Assembly (NCBI GenBank): GCA_035267785.1 | Contig: DATFLL010000022.1 | Location: 1 to 47,912, forward strand | Source: DATFLL01 sp035267785 | Lineage (GTDB): Bacteria > Pseudomonadota > Gammaproteobacteria > DATFLL01 | Direction of reading: 5' to 3' | Length of the DNA: 47,912 bases | In this document: in pieces, positions 1 through 8,471 of the stretch | Numbering within the stretch: position 1 is the first letter of the stretch | Layout of the letters: every line of letters begins with the position of its first letter | The notes under the pieces: generated by a model | The model's database searches: none | Seen by the model: only the letters and a program-made list of their open reading frames with translations | What the model was told of the DNA's origin: nothing | Program-made: the position numbers and the translations under genes

Positions 1-3000
1 GCCGAAGCGGACGCCGCTGCGACCGCCGAAGCCCCTGGGACAGCCGGGGTTCCGGGCGCCGCGCCTGCTGCCGGCCAAGGCGCTGGCCAGACGGCTGCGC
101 CGGCCGCCTCCGAGAGCGCCGAGGCACCCGCCGCGACGGCCGCCAGCGGGACCGGGGCGACCGCCGAAAACGCCGCGGGCGCCCCGCCGCCCGCTGCCCC
201 CGGCGGCGCTTCCGCTCCCACCCCTGCCGGTGCAGCCCCTGGCGCAGCCGCGCCGGGCGAGGGCGCGGCCGCCAAGGGCGAGAAGCCCTTGGAGAAGCGC
301 GCCAAAGGCAAGGCCGAAGAGGGGGAAGCGCCGCCCGCCGGTGCAGGCACCGAAGGCGGCGAGGCGGCCCCGGCCGTACCGCCGGCTCCGAAGTCCCCCG
401 ACGAGGACCCCGGATTCCAGGCCATGAAGGCACGCGCGGGCGGGGTGGCGCGCCGCGAAAAGGCCCATGCACCGGCCAGGGCCAAGGCCGGTGCGGCCCA
501 GGCGGCCGCCAGCGGGCCGGCCAACGAGGTCGCCAGTGAGGCCGCCGCCAAGCAGGTCGGCAAGATCGCCGAGCAGCAGCCCAAGCCCTTCGACCGCTCC
601 GCGTTCAAGAAGGCGTTGCTCGACAAGATCGCCGCCATCGCGCCCAAGAACCTCAAGGAGGCCGACGACTTCAAGAGCAGCGGCAAGGCCGGGACGATCA
701 AAGGCGCCGTTACCGACAAGGTGGCCAAGAGCAAGGAAGAGTCCGAGCACGCCATCGCCACGACCACGGCCGAGGCGCCGAGCACGAGCGGGATTCAGCC
801 CAAGCCGGTTACCCCGATGGCGCCCAACGAGCCCGGTCCCCCGCCCGGGGGCGTCGGCGCAAGCCAGGCCGCCCCCAAACCGAAGAGCCCCGACGAGGTC
901 TCGCTCGAGGCCGGCAGCCGCAGCCTTGACGACGAAATGTCGCAAAACGACGTCACCGAGGAGCAGCTCCAGCAGTCCAACGAGCCCGAGTTCCAGCAGG
1001 CGGTCGAAGCGAAGCAGACTGCGCAGACGGATGCGCGCGAGGCGCCGCAAGCCTATCGCCAGGACGAGCAGGCCATTCTGGCCGATGCCTCCGCGCAGGC
1101 CGTTGGCCGTGCCGCGGCCGGTACTCATTCGATGCACGCCGGGCGCGCCGCCGCCCTCAACAAGGTCACGAGTGACCAGCAGACCGCCAAGGGCAGCGAT
1201 GAACAGGCCCGCACCAAGGTCGCCAACGACCTTCAGAAGATCTACACCGATACCAAGCAGAAGGTGGAAAAGCGCCTCAAGCGCCTCGATACCGACGTCA
1301 ACACCGCCTTCGATCGCGGCGCCGACTCCTCGCGCAAGTCATTCGAGGACTTCGTCAAAAAGCGCATGGACGATTACAAGGATCGGCGCTACAGCGGCGT
1401 CATCGGCAAAGGCCGTTGGGTCAAGGACAAGCTCTTGGGGCTGCCCAAGGAGGTCAACAAGTTCTACAAGCAGGGGCGCGATCTGTACATCGCGCTCATG
1501 AACAAGGTCATCGACAAGGTTGCGACGATCGTCGAGACCGGCCTGACCGAGGCGAAGAAGCTCGTCGACACGGGGCGCGCCAACATCAAGAAGTACGTAG
1601 ACGGTCTTCCCAAGGAGCTGCAGAAGGTTGGCAAGGACGCCGCCGACGCCATCCAGAACAAGTTCGACTCGCTCGAGCAGAGCGTCAACGACAAGCAGGG
1701 TCAGCTCATCGATTCGCTCGCGCAAAAGTACGTCGACAACCTGAACAAGGTCGATGCCCGTATCGAGCAGATGAAGGCCGCTAACCGCGGTCTGGTCGAC
1801 AAGGCCCTGGATGCGGTCAAGGGCGTTATCAAGACCATCATCAAGCTCAAGGACATGTTACTCGGGGTGCTGGCCCGGGCCGCGGCCGTCATCGGCAAGA
1901 TCATCAAAAACCCGATCGGTTTCCTCGGCAACCTCGTCGACGGTGTCAAACTGGGCCTGAAGAATTTCACCGCCAACATCGGCACCCACCTGAAACAGGG
2001 CCTCATGGGCTGGCTGTTCGGTGCGCTGGAGGGCGCGGGGATTACGCTGCCCAAGACCTTTGATCTAAAGGGCATACTCAGTCTCGTGCTGCAGGTGCTC
2101 GGGCTCACCTACGCGAATATTCGCGCCCGCGCCGTCAAGATACTGGGCGAGCCCATGGTGAGCCGTCTGGAGCAGGTCGCCGAGATCTTCAAGGTCCTGG
2201 TGACCGAAGGTCCCGCGGGGCTGTGGCGCTTCATCAAGGAGAAGGTCGGCGACATCAAGTCCATGGTGCTCGACGGGATCATGAACTTCGTGCGCGACCG
2301 TATCATCGTCGCCGGCATCACCTGGATCGTCAGCCTGCTCAACCCCGCCTCGGCCTTCATCAAGGCGTGCAAGGCCATCTACGACATCGTCATGTTCTTC
2401 GTCAACCGCGGCCGACAGATCATGGCGTTGGTCAACGCCGTGCTCGACTCGGTGGCCGCCATCGCCAACGGCGCCATTGCCGGTGCCGCCGCCGCCGTCG
2501 AAAGTGCCTTGGCCAAGGCCATTCCCGTGGCCATCAGCTTCCTTGCCAGTCTGCTCGGCCTCGGCGGCATCAGCCAGAAGATCCGCAGCATCATCGAGAA
2601 GATTCAGGCGCCGATCAATCGCGCCATCGACTGGGTGATCACCAAGGCTGTCAGCCTGGTCAAGGCCGTTGGCGGACTATTCGGCGGCAAGAAGAAGGAC
2701 GAGAAACAAGAGAAAGGTCGAGAGGAACAGGATCCCCAGAAAGCCGCCAAGATTCAAGCCGGGCTTGCCGCCATTGACCAGGCGGAGCAGGCGAAGATGA
2801 AGGACGGTAAAATTAGTCACAACGACGCCCAAGCCATTGCAAGACAAGTCAAGTCGCAGCACCCTGTCTTTAAGAGCCTGGTGGTTGTGGACGGCGGTAA
2901 AACGTGGAACTACCGGTATTCGGCAAGTCCTGCGAGTGAAAAACCGGGAGAACCGAAGGAAGAAGGCGCAACGAACCCGTACAAGGCCATTCGCAATAAG

Positions 3001-3570
3001 CAGGGCAAAATAACGGGTGATTTCGCAAATTTTGACTGGTCCGGCTATTCATTCGCGGTCACGCCACATCCGGCCAATGCGGAATATGGTAATCAGACCG
3101 GAACGACCGTGGCCCAGGTCGCTGGCCGGTATACGATTGGCGGTGGTACCGAGGGCAATATTCACACCGATAAGTGGCGTGTCAAGCTCACCCATATGAA
3201 GGATGCCAAAAAGTCCAACTTGGAGTCTGTGGCGAAGGCTCACACGTCCTCCCGCGAAAAAGCGAAAGCCGCGGTCCTGGACGATTTGGGCGTGAGCTCA
3301 CAAGGCCGCTGGGCTGACAAGACACTCGCACAGACGATCGAGGACGGGGCGAAGTATCATGTTGAGCAACAATACAATCAGTACAACCTGGGATGGGTAG
3401 ATCTTTGGTTGACGGGTTGGAGCGAGCACCATGTGCATCCCGTGAATTGGGGAGGAGCTCGCAAGGCAGCCTCGAATATGCAGTATCTGAGAAACACTGA
3501 GCATTACCCGGTCACAGGATGGTGGAATAGCAGGCGTGCGACGCTCGAAAAATATCTGCCTGAGAAATAG
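1..3570 (+). CDS. Large eCIS/polymorphic-toxin-type protein with C-terminal HNH-like nuclease domain (5' end off window)
   Basis: The reading frame is open from base 1, so the start lies upstream; about 1189 residues are visible. The first ~300 are a low-complexity Ala/Pro/Lys-rich linker. A long, mostly helical region with coiled-coil and hydrophobic amphipathic segments follows, of the kind found in DUF4157-associated proteins linked to extracellular contractile injection systems. A conserved pre-toxin segment contains HPVFKSLVVVDGGKTWNY (about 2860-2915). The last ~170 residues form a separate module with GWSEHHVHPVNWGG (3415-3456), then an Asn in SNMQYL and a His in EHYPVTGWW. This is the layout of a His-Me-finger (HNH) nuclease, so the inferred role is a DNA- or RNA-cutting effector. 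GC content drops over the last ~700 bases, which suggests an exchanged toxin tip. No immunity gene follows. Family assignment is from memory of such proteins; the nuclease activity is inference. Confidence 0.75.
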   Translation, partial: AEADAAATAEAPGTAGVPGAAPAAGQGAGQTAAPAASESAEAPAATAASGTGATAENAAGAPPPAAPGGASAPTPAGAAPGAAAPGEGAAAKGEKPLEKRAKGKAEEGEAPPAGAGTEGGEAAPAVPPAPKSPDEDPGFQAMKARAGGVARREKAHAPARAKAGAAQAAASGPANEVASEAAAKQVGKIAEQQPKPFDRSAFKKALLDKIAAIAPKNLKEADDFKSSGKAGTIKGAVTDKVAKSKEESEHAIATTTAEAPSTSGIQPKPVTPMAPNEPGPPPGGVGASQAAPKPKSPDEVSLEAGSRSLDDEMSQNDVTEEQLQQSNEPEFQQAVEAKQTAQTDAREAPQAYRQDEQAILADASAQAVGRAAAGTHSMHAGRAAALNKVTSDQQTAKGSDEQARTKVANDLQKIYTDTKQKVEKRLKRLDTDVNTAFDRGADSSRKSFEDFVKKRMDDYKDRRYSGVIGKGRWVKDKLLGLPKEVNKFYKQGRDLYIALMNKVIDKVATIVETGLTEAKKLVDTGRANIKKYVDGLPKELQKVGKDAADAIQNKFDSLEQSVNDKQGQLIDSLAQKYVDNLNKVDARIEQMKAANRGLVDKALDAVKGVIKTIIKLKDMLLGVLARAAAVIGKIIKNPIGFLGNLVDGVKLGLKNFTANIGTHLKQGLMGWLFGALEGAGITLPKTFDLKGILSLVLQVLGLTYANIRARAVKILGEPMVSRLEQVAEIFKVLVTEGPAGLWRFIKEKVGDIKSMVLDGIMNFVRDRIIVAGITWIVSLLNPASAFIKACKAIYDIVMFFVNRGRQIMALVNAVLDSVAAIANGAIAGAAAAVESALAKAIPVAISFLASLLGLGGISQKIRSIIEKIQAPINRAIDWVITKAVSLVKAVGGLFGGKKKDEKQEKGREEQDPQKAAKIQAGLAAIDQAEQAKMKDGKISHNDAQAIARQVKSQHPVFKSLVVVDGGKTWNYRYSASPASEKPGEPKEEGATNPYKAIRNKQGKITGDFANFDWSGYSFAVTPHPANAEYGNQTGTTVAQVAGRYTIGGGTEGNIHTDKWRVKLTHMKDAKKSNLESVAKAHTSSREKAKAAVLDDLGVSSQGRWADKTLAQTIEDGAKYHVEQQYNQYNLGWVDLWLTGWSEHHVHPVNWGGARKAASNMQYLRNTEHYPVTGWWNSRRATLEKYLPEK

Positions 3571-3999
3571 TTGCCGTGATGTAAGCCCAAGATGGAGTAG
3601 TTATATTCCCAAACATAACCCAAGTCTGCGAAGTCGAGCAGCGGTAACGGTCGCATCTTAAAAGCTATTTTCCCTAGCGGAGTCACCGACGAAAACCATA
3701 ACGGAACACCCTACCCACCCCGTCAAGACTGCTTATTGCCTCACCTTTTCGGCCTGGCGCTGGAGGCTCAACACCGGCTGAAACGTGGTGCGTTGTGCTC
3801 CCTCTCGCAACCTATCGCACCGACTCGTCTTTCGCGCGGTTAGCGTTCTTTGCGCCAAACTGTGCCCCAGTCACGAAAAATGGTGGCTTTGGTGAGCTGG
3901 AATAGGCGATAACCCCTTATACCTATATAATAGGGGCGGCTGTAAGCGATTTGCCTGCAGCCGGGACAAAATCCGTCAATCCGGGAGAAATTTCGGCAA
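3571..3999. other. Intergenic region between the toxin gene and glmS
   Basis: No convincing gene was found on either strand, and in particular no small acidic ORF that could be an immunity protein. The right half is AT-richer than its surroundings. It holds a TATAAT-like hexamer at 3926-3931 inside an imperfect palindrome (about 3913-3936), then an inverted repeat CGGCTG (3938-3943) / CAGCCG (3957-3962). The glmS promoter or leader probably lies here, but no well-spaced -35 box accompanies the TATAAT. Confidence 0.4.
3924..3931 (+). promoter_or_regulatory. Possible -10 element for glmS
   Basis: TATATAAT lies about 70 bases upstream of the glmS start in an otherwise GC-rich setting. No -35 hexamer with 16-18 bp spacing is evident (TTGGTG at 3889-3894 is too far), so this is a weak prediction from a -10 match alone. 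Confidence 0.2.
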
Positions 4000-5832
4000 A
4001 TGTGTGGAATCGTCGGGGGTGTGGCCCAGCGTGACGTGGTGCCCATCCTGCTCGAAGGGCTCAAGCGTCTGGAGTACCGCGGCTACGACTCGGCCGGCGT
4101 GGCCGTGGTCGATGGCGAGGGCTGCATCGACCGCGTGCGCCTGCCCGGCAAGGTCCAGACCGTCGCCGACGCCATCGCCGGCAACGGCCTGACGGGCCTG
4201 ACCGGCATCGCCCATACCCGCTGGGCCACTCACGGCCAGCCTACCGAAGCCAACGCCCACCCGCACATCTGCCGCAAGACCGTGGCCGTGGTCCACAACG
4301 GCATCATCGAGAATCACGAGGCGCTGCACCGCGAGCAGACCGCGGCGGGTTACGAGTTCACCTCCCAGACCGACACCGAAGTGGTCGTGCATCAGGTCCA
4401 CGTCCACCTGGAGCAGGACAAGGACCTGCTGCGCGCGGTCCAGGACACGGTCAAGGACCTGGTCGGGGCTTATGCCCTGGGTGTGGTCAGCAATGCCGAG
4501 CCCGGCCGGCTGGTGGCCGCGCGCCGCGGCAGCCCGCTGGTCATCGGCGTCGGCATCGGCGAGTACTTCATCGCCTCGGACACCGCCGCCCTGCTGCCGG
4601 TAACGCGCCGTTTCATTTATCTGGAGGACGGCGATATCGCCGACCTGCGCCACGACGCCATTGCCATTTACGACGCCAACGGCCGCCCGGTCGAGCGCAC
4701 CATCCACGAGTCCGACCTGAGCCTCGATGCGGTCGAGCGCGGCGAGTACCGCCATTACATGCTCAAAGAGATCTTCGAGCAGCCGCGGGCGATTGCCGAT
4801 ACCCTGGAGGGACGCCTCACCGACAGCCATGTCCTGGAGGCCGCCTTCGGCCCGGAGGCGGCTGCCGTGTTCGACAAGGTCAAGGGCGCGCAGATCATCG
4901 CCTGCGGGACGAGCTACCATGCCGGGCTCGTGGCGCGTCACTGGTTCGAGAACATCGCCGGCCTGCCTTGTCAGGTCGAGGTGGCCAGCGAATTCCGTTA
5001 TCGCCGGCATATCGTGCCGGCTGACACCCTGTTGGTCGCCATCTCCCAGTCCGGCGAGACCGCCGACACCCTCGCTGCCCTGCGCGAGGCCGAGCGCCTG
5101 GGTTACGCCCACACCCTGACCATCTGCAACGTGCCCGAGAGCTCCATGGTGCGCGAGTCCGACCTGGTGCTGATGACACGCGCCGGACCCGAAATCGGCG
5201 TGGCCTCCACCAAGGCCTTCACCACGCAGCTCGTCGCACTGCTGTTGTTGGTCCTGGTGTTGGGTCGGCGGCACGACCTCGACGCACCCGCCGAGGCCTC
5301 CATCGTTCGCGAATTGGAGAGCCTGCCGAGGCGCGTCGAAGAAGTCCTCCAGCTCCACGACGCCATCGAGGCATTGTCCGAATTCTTCGCCGACAAGGAA
5401 CACGCTCTGTTCCTCGGACGCGGCTCACATTACCCCATTGCCATGGAAGGGGCGCTCAAGCTCAAGGAGATTTCCTACATCCACGCCGAGGCCTATCCCG
5501 CCGGCGAGCTCAAGCACGGACCGCTCGCATTGGTCGATTCGCGCATGCCCGTCATCGCGGTGGCACCGGTGAATCAACTGCTGGAGAAGCTCAAGGCCAA
5601 CTTGCAGGAAGTCCGCGCCCGCGGCGGCGAGCTCATCGTCTTCAGCGACGCCCAATCCGACATGACCGCCTCCGAGGGCATGATGATCTACGACATCGGC
5701 CCGGTCGAGGAAGTCATCGCCCCCATCGTCTACACCGTGCCTCTGCAACTGCTTGCGTACCACGTCGCCGTCATCAAGGGTACCGACGTCGACCAGCCGC
5801 GCAACCTCGCCAAGTCGGTCACGGTAGAATAA
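4000..5832 (+). CDS. glmS: Glutamine--fructose-6-phosphate aminotransferase (isomerizing)
   Basis: Makes glucosamine-6-phosphate from fructose-6-phosphate and glutamine, the entry step to UDP-GlcNAc for peptidoglycan and LPS; cytosolic. The 610-residue length is the family norm. It begins MCGIVGG; after Met removal the Cys is the N-terminal nucleophile of the class II glutaminase domain (about 1-220). Two SIS isomerase domains follow (about 285-425 and 455-600), with CGTSYHAG and ISQSGETADT in the first and GRGSHYPIAMEG plus ELKHGP in the second. The C-terminus NLAKSVTVE is the conserved GlmS tail. The start is fixed by the Cys2 requirement, with GGGAG about 12 bases upstream. It stands alone, with 429 bases before and 521 after. 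No glmU is adjacent. Confidence 0.98.
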   Translation: MCGIVGGVAQRDVVPILLEGLKRLEYRGYDSAGVAVVDGEGCIDRVRLPGKVQTVADAIAGNGLTGLTGIAHTRWATHGQPTEANAHPHICRKTVAVVHNGIIENHEALHREQTAAGYEFTSQTDTEVVVHQVHVHLEQDKDLLRAVQDTVKDLVGAYALGVVSNAEPGRLVAARRGSPLVIGVGIGEYFIASDTAALLPVTRRFIYLEDGDIADLRHDAIAIYDANGRPVERTIHESDLSLDAVERGEYRHYMLKEIFEQPRAIADTLEGRLTDSHVLEAAFGPEAAAVFDKVKGAQIIACGTSYHAGLVARHWFENIAGLPCQVEVASEFRYRRHIVPADTLLVAISQSGETADTLAALREAERLGYAHTLTICNVPESSMVRESDLVLMTRAGPEIGVASTKAFTTQLVALLLLVLVLGRRHDLDAPAEASIVRELESLPRRVEEVLQLHDAIEALSEFFADKEHALFLGRGSHYPIAMEGALKLKEISYIHAEAYPAGELKHGPLALVDSRMPVIAVAPVNQLLEKLKANLQEVRARGGELIVFSDAQSDMTASEGMMIYDIGPVEEVIAPIVYTVPLQLLAYHVAVIKGTDVDQPRNLAKSVTVE

Positions 5833-6353
5833 GTCAGCTTCATAGCCTGCGCTCCGCTACGACCAGCTAAAATCGTCCGCCGGCGAACCCAGTAATCCGT
5901 TCCACCGAAGCTTCCCTAGTTGGCCCTCCCCGGCCGCGCTATCCGAAGCCCGTATACCATCGTTGCTTTGAGCAAGTCGTCCACAACCACCCCTTTTCGC
6001 AGCCTAGCATTTCAATCTCCACACTCTTTGCCGACCTGAGGCGCCTTGATCTCGCCCTCGATTTCGGCCTTAATAAATCCCTAAGCACGCGCAACGCAGC
6101 AGCGTCCTTGCGGCTCCGGATCGGACGCATTGACTAATGATTTCAGGTGTTTACCGAAATACTTTGGAGCGGCATCGACGTCGCGGGGAGGGATATATGA
6201 CACGGAACGTTCCCTTTACGGCTGCACGAATCCTGCCGAAAAAAACCCAGTTCTTACGAGAAATAATAGGCGGAATCGCTAGATCGCATACTAGGCCGAA
6301 TCGGCATTATTAGTAATAGTGCGGATTCTGCCTAACCTACTGTTAGGCCACAC
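5833..6353. other. Intergenic region downstream of glmS
   Basis: No ORF with plausible coding character was found on either strand, and no clear terminator with a T-tract after glmS. From about 6180 the base composition becomes AT-rich and unlike glmS, marking the left edge of the accessory stretch. Three related motifs (GGCGGAATCGC near 6271, CCGAATCGG near 6297, GCGGATTCTGCC near 6321) lie close together just before a perfect GCCTAAC/GTTAGGC hairpin. Confidence 0.4.
6330..6348. repeat. GCCTAAC/GTTAGGC hairpin, integron core-site-like
   Basis: GCCTAAC (6330-6336), a 5-base loop and GTTAGGC (6342-6348) form a perfect inverted repeat ending 5 bases before the next start codon. The halves match the integron attC simple-site consensus (RYYYAAC and GTTRRRY), and GTTAGGC a few bases before a start codon is the usual layout of a gene cassette. 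The two halves are far too close for a complete attC, so this could be a collapsed site or a simple hairpin. Confidence 0.35.
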
Positions 6354-6812
6354 ATGGATAAATCACAGCATAAGCGATCGATTTGGCTTGGTGTCTTAAT
6401 TGCGCCGTGGGCTGCACCTATCGCGTTTGCTGTTGTTATGGCTGTAAATAATGTCGCTACAGGAGGGCTCGAGGACATCAGCGGATTTTTGGCAGGCGTA
6501 ATTGTATTTTTCATCTATGGTGTTCCGATCAGCTATGGGGCTATGCTGGTTCTCGGTCTGCCTTATGTGCTGTGGTTGAAACGCAGCAAGCGATTTACCA
6601 TGCGCAACATATCTTTGGGCGCAATTGTTGCCGGTACAGTTACGTTTACTGCTTTCTGGACGTTTGGCCATAATCTGCCACAGCCGCTCGTGTTTTACAG
6701 TTTTGCCGGATCGCTGTTAGGGTTCGCTTCTGGGTTAGCATTCGTTGCAGTGGTGGGGCCTAACAAGCGGGTTAAAAACGACGCGCAAAAAGCGCGCGCG
6801 TCTTACCCTTAA
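6354..6812 (+). CDS. Small four-helix membrane protein, unknown function (possible integron cassette gene)
   Basis: No family was recognised. The 152-residue protein has about four hydrophobic segments: near residues 9-33, 44-72, 85-105 and 113-137. The short N-terminus is polar and charged, so it is probably an inner-membrane protein. The gene is clearly more AT-rich than its flanks, which suggests recent acquisition. The start ATG lies 5 bases after a GTTAGGC core-like sequence. The last ~17 codons (GPNKRVKNDAQKARASYP) run through an attC-like palindromic segment that begins GCCTAAC. Both features are typical of integron cassettes. Real coding is supported by the consistent hydrophobic pattern; function is unknown. 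Confidence 0.7.
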   Translation: MDKSQHKRSIWLGVLIAPWAAPIAFAVVMAVNNVATGGLEDISGFLAGVIVFFIYGVPISYGAMLVLGLPYVLWLKRSKRFTMRNISLGAIVAGTVTFTAFWTFGHNLPQPLVFYSFAGSLLGFASGLAFVAVVGPNKRVKNDAQKARASYP

Positions 6813-6833
6813 TGGTAGCCGCTAACCCGTCAC
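6758..6833 (+). repeat. attC-like imperfect palindrome at the 3' end of the small membrane protein gene
   Basis: The segment starts with GCCTAAC (6758-6764) and then has GGGTTAA..GACGCGC pairing with GCGCGCGCGTC..TTACCC around an AAAAA loop. This imperfect stem with unpaired bases overlaps the gene's 3' end, as attC sites often do. A matching GTTRRRY core at the far side is missing, so the site would be degenerate. Confidence 0.3.
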
Positions 6834-6844
6834 CGGGAGATTAA

Positions 6845-7456
6845 ATGAGCCTGTTCTACAGATTCCAGTATCTGATCGGCATGACGCCGTGGGAGCGGAT
6901 GCCATCACTTCCCATAGGCGAACAGGCCGTCGCGCTCCTTGACCGCGAGGAGAGCGGTCGGGATACGCCCTATGGGCGCGCGCTCGACCTCGGATGCGGA
7001 ACGGGCTTCTGGTCGGTTCGCCTGGCTCAACGCGGGTGGGAGGTGACCGGCGTTGATATAGTGCGGAAAGCGGTGCGCACGGCGCGCGAACGCGCTCGCA
7101 GAGCCGATTTGCAGGTTCAGTTCGTCGATGGGAGCATCACAGCGCTCTCGGCCGTGGGCGTCGGTTCGAGGTTTCACCTTATCCTGGACTTTGGCGTCGT
7201 TCATGGTCTCTCGCCCGCGCAGGTGCAAGCGGTGGCCCGTGAGGTCACGTCCGTGGCCACAGAGAACGCCACGCTGCTGATGTACGCGTTCTCGCCAGGT
7301 CGCAGAGGCCCGCTGCCGCGAGGCATCAGTCGGCAAGAGATCGAGCAAGCTTATGGGGGGTGGACGATCACCGACGAAATAGCATTCGATTTGACCGGCG
7401 CCCCACGTTTCGTGCAGAAGGCACACCCTTGCTTTTACCGGCTGCGCCGCGGATGA
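6845..7456 (+). CDS. Class I SAM-dependent methyltransferase
   Basis: The 203-residue protein has the Rossmann SAM-binding signature ALDLGCGTGFWSVRL (motif I, about residues 45-60). An acidic motif II end, VTGVD, binds the SAM ribose, and an aspartate follows in QFVDGS. The substrate cannot be read from sequence. A histidine-rich mid-region (ILDFGVVHGLS) replaces the usual motif IV seen in small-molecule methyltransferases. The start ATG has GGGAG 6-7 bases upstream. It sits 32 bases after the small membrane protein gene and follows an attC-like element, so it may also be a cassette passenger, although its GC content is nearer the genome average. It is followed by 217 bases without a gene. 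Confidence 0.85.
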   Translation: MSLFYRFQYLIGMTPWERMPSLPIGEQAVALLDREESGRDTPYGRALDLGCGTGFWSVRLAQRGWEVTGVDIVRKAVRTARERARRADLQVQFVDGSITALSAVGVGSRFHLILDFGVVHGLSPAQVQAVAREVTSVATENATLLMYAFSPGRRGPLPRGISRQEIEQAYGGWTITDEIAFDLTGAPRFVQKAHPCFYRLRRG

Positions 7457-7579
7457 GCGTGATGGTGCTAAAGCAGGGTGGTTATACCGGCTCATCGGCG
7501 TGGTGATTGGAAGGATTGCCCAGAGCCCCGCCGAAGGCCCGCTTCAGGCAAACCACGAAAAATACGGCCGGTAGCAGAG

Positions 7580-7640
7580 CGTTCAATCGGACGCCAAAGC
7601 CGCTGCGTGGCTTCGCCGCACCTGATCCTCAACGTTCTGC
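7580..7640 (+). repeat. Second attC-like segment between methyltransferase and SRPBCC genes
   Basis: The segment runs from CGTTCAATCGGACGCC to CTCAACGTTCTGC. It contains a hairpin TGCGtGGC-ttc-GCCGCA with one bulged base, and ends in AACGTT followed by CTGC where a true site would have AACGTTAGGC. The resemblance to cassette recombination sites is by eye and the core has diverged, so confidence is low. Confidence 0.25.
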
Positions 7641-7673
7641 GGTACGGAACCCACGCACCTCGGAGTTACGATT

Positions 7674-8117
7674 GTGATTGAAGATAGAACACTGCGCACG
7701 TCAAGAACCTTGCCGTTCTCACCCAAAGAAATATACGACGCTTTTGCATCGGCTGATTTACTGGCATCGTGGTGGGGACCTGAAGGATTTTCTAACTCCT
7801 TCGAGATTTTTGAGTTTACGGAGGGCGGTCGCTGGAAGTTCGTGATGCACGGTCCTGACGGACAAGACTATCACAATGAAAGCTTCTTCGAAGAACTTGT
7901 GCCTGACGCCAAAATCGTAATCCATCATGATTGCCCTCCAAACTTCAAGCTTACGGTTGAGCTCACTCCTGTCGGCGAAGGTACGCGGTTGGCTTGGGCG
8001 CAAGTTTTCGAAGACGCCGAAACAGCACAAGCAGTCAAACTGAGGGCTGGGCCTGCAAACGAGCAGAACATTGATCGTCTTGCACGGACGCTAAGTGAAG
8101 CCGCTAACGCCGGCTAA
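7674..8117 (+). CDS. AHSA1/SRPBCC-family protein
   Basis: The 147-residue protein matches the AHSA1/START-like fold, small helix-grip proteins that bind hydrophobic ligands. Family marks include the N-terminal TRTLPFSPKEIYDAF-like helix start, then LASWWGPEGF, then the strand GGRWKFVMHGPDG and FFEELVPDAKIV. A C-terminal helix covers the pocket. No catalytic residues are expected and the biological role cannot be inferred. The start is a GTG at 7674. Codon use is AT-richer than glmS. The gene ends in TAACAAGG, the kind of junction seen at cassette 3' ends, directly before a truncated DUF1801 gene. Confidence 0.85.
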   Translation: MIEDRTLRTSRTLPFSPKEIYDAFASADLLASWWGPEGFSNSFEIFEFTEGGRWKFVMHGPDGQDYHNESFFEELVPDAKIVIHHDCPPNFKLTVELTPVGEGTRLAWAQVFEDAETAQAVKLRAGPANEQNIDRLARTLSEAANAG

Positions 8118-8121
8118 CAAG

Positions 8122-8471
8122 GTGCTCGTTCGAACGCAAATTACGCCGGACTTCCTATGCGCCCTCATCAAGCAGGTCGACCCGGATGTCATTGAGGAGT
8201 TGAAATGGAAAAACCGTCCAACCCGGGTGGAGTCCCAGTGTGGTCTCACAACGGAATGATCTGCACCGGTGAGACCTACCAGGACAAGGTGAAGCTCACG
8301 TTCGCCAAGGGCACAGCACTCAAGGACCCGGCCAGCCTCTTCAACGCCAGCCTCGAGGGTAACGCCAGGCGCGCCATCGATATCCGTGAAGGTGACAAGA
8401 TCGACGAGGAGGCGTTCAAGACTCCCGTCCGTGCTGCCGTGGTCCTTAACACATCGCGAGTCGGGCGATGA
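8122..8471 (+). pseudogene. DUF1801 protein gene, 5'-truncated and frameshifted
   Basis: The downstream frame (8205-8471, 88 codons) encodes a clear DUF1801 C-terminal part: GVPVWSHNGMICTGETY, VKLTFAKGTAL and SLEGNARRAIDI. Immediately upstream, in the frame of the GTG at 8122, the missing family N-terminal part is readable as DFLCALIKQVDPDVIEELKW. The two frames join at the A5 run in TGGAAAAACCG (about 8208-8212); one more A would restore a continuous KWKKPSNP. So either one base is lost in the gene or the sequence has a homopolymer error. The extreme N-terminus is also missing and seems replaced by cassette-junction sequence. If the 8205 ATG is used, an 88-residue fragment could be made. DUF1801 function is not established. 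Confidence 0.65.

Noticed and set aside
3504..3686. Short minus-strand ORF as a toxin immunity gene
   Set aside because: It lies on the opposite strand overlapping the toxin's catalytic codons, has no RBS and no acidic character.
3976..5403. 475-codon minus-strand ORF opposite glmS
   Set aside because: Antisense shadow of glmS created by GC-rich codon bias; the translation is Gly/Asp/Val-rich without domain signs.
6905..7495. 196-codon minus-strand ORF opposite the methyltransferase
   Set aside because: The plus-strand frame has SAM-binding motifs and an RBS; this one has neither.
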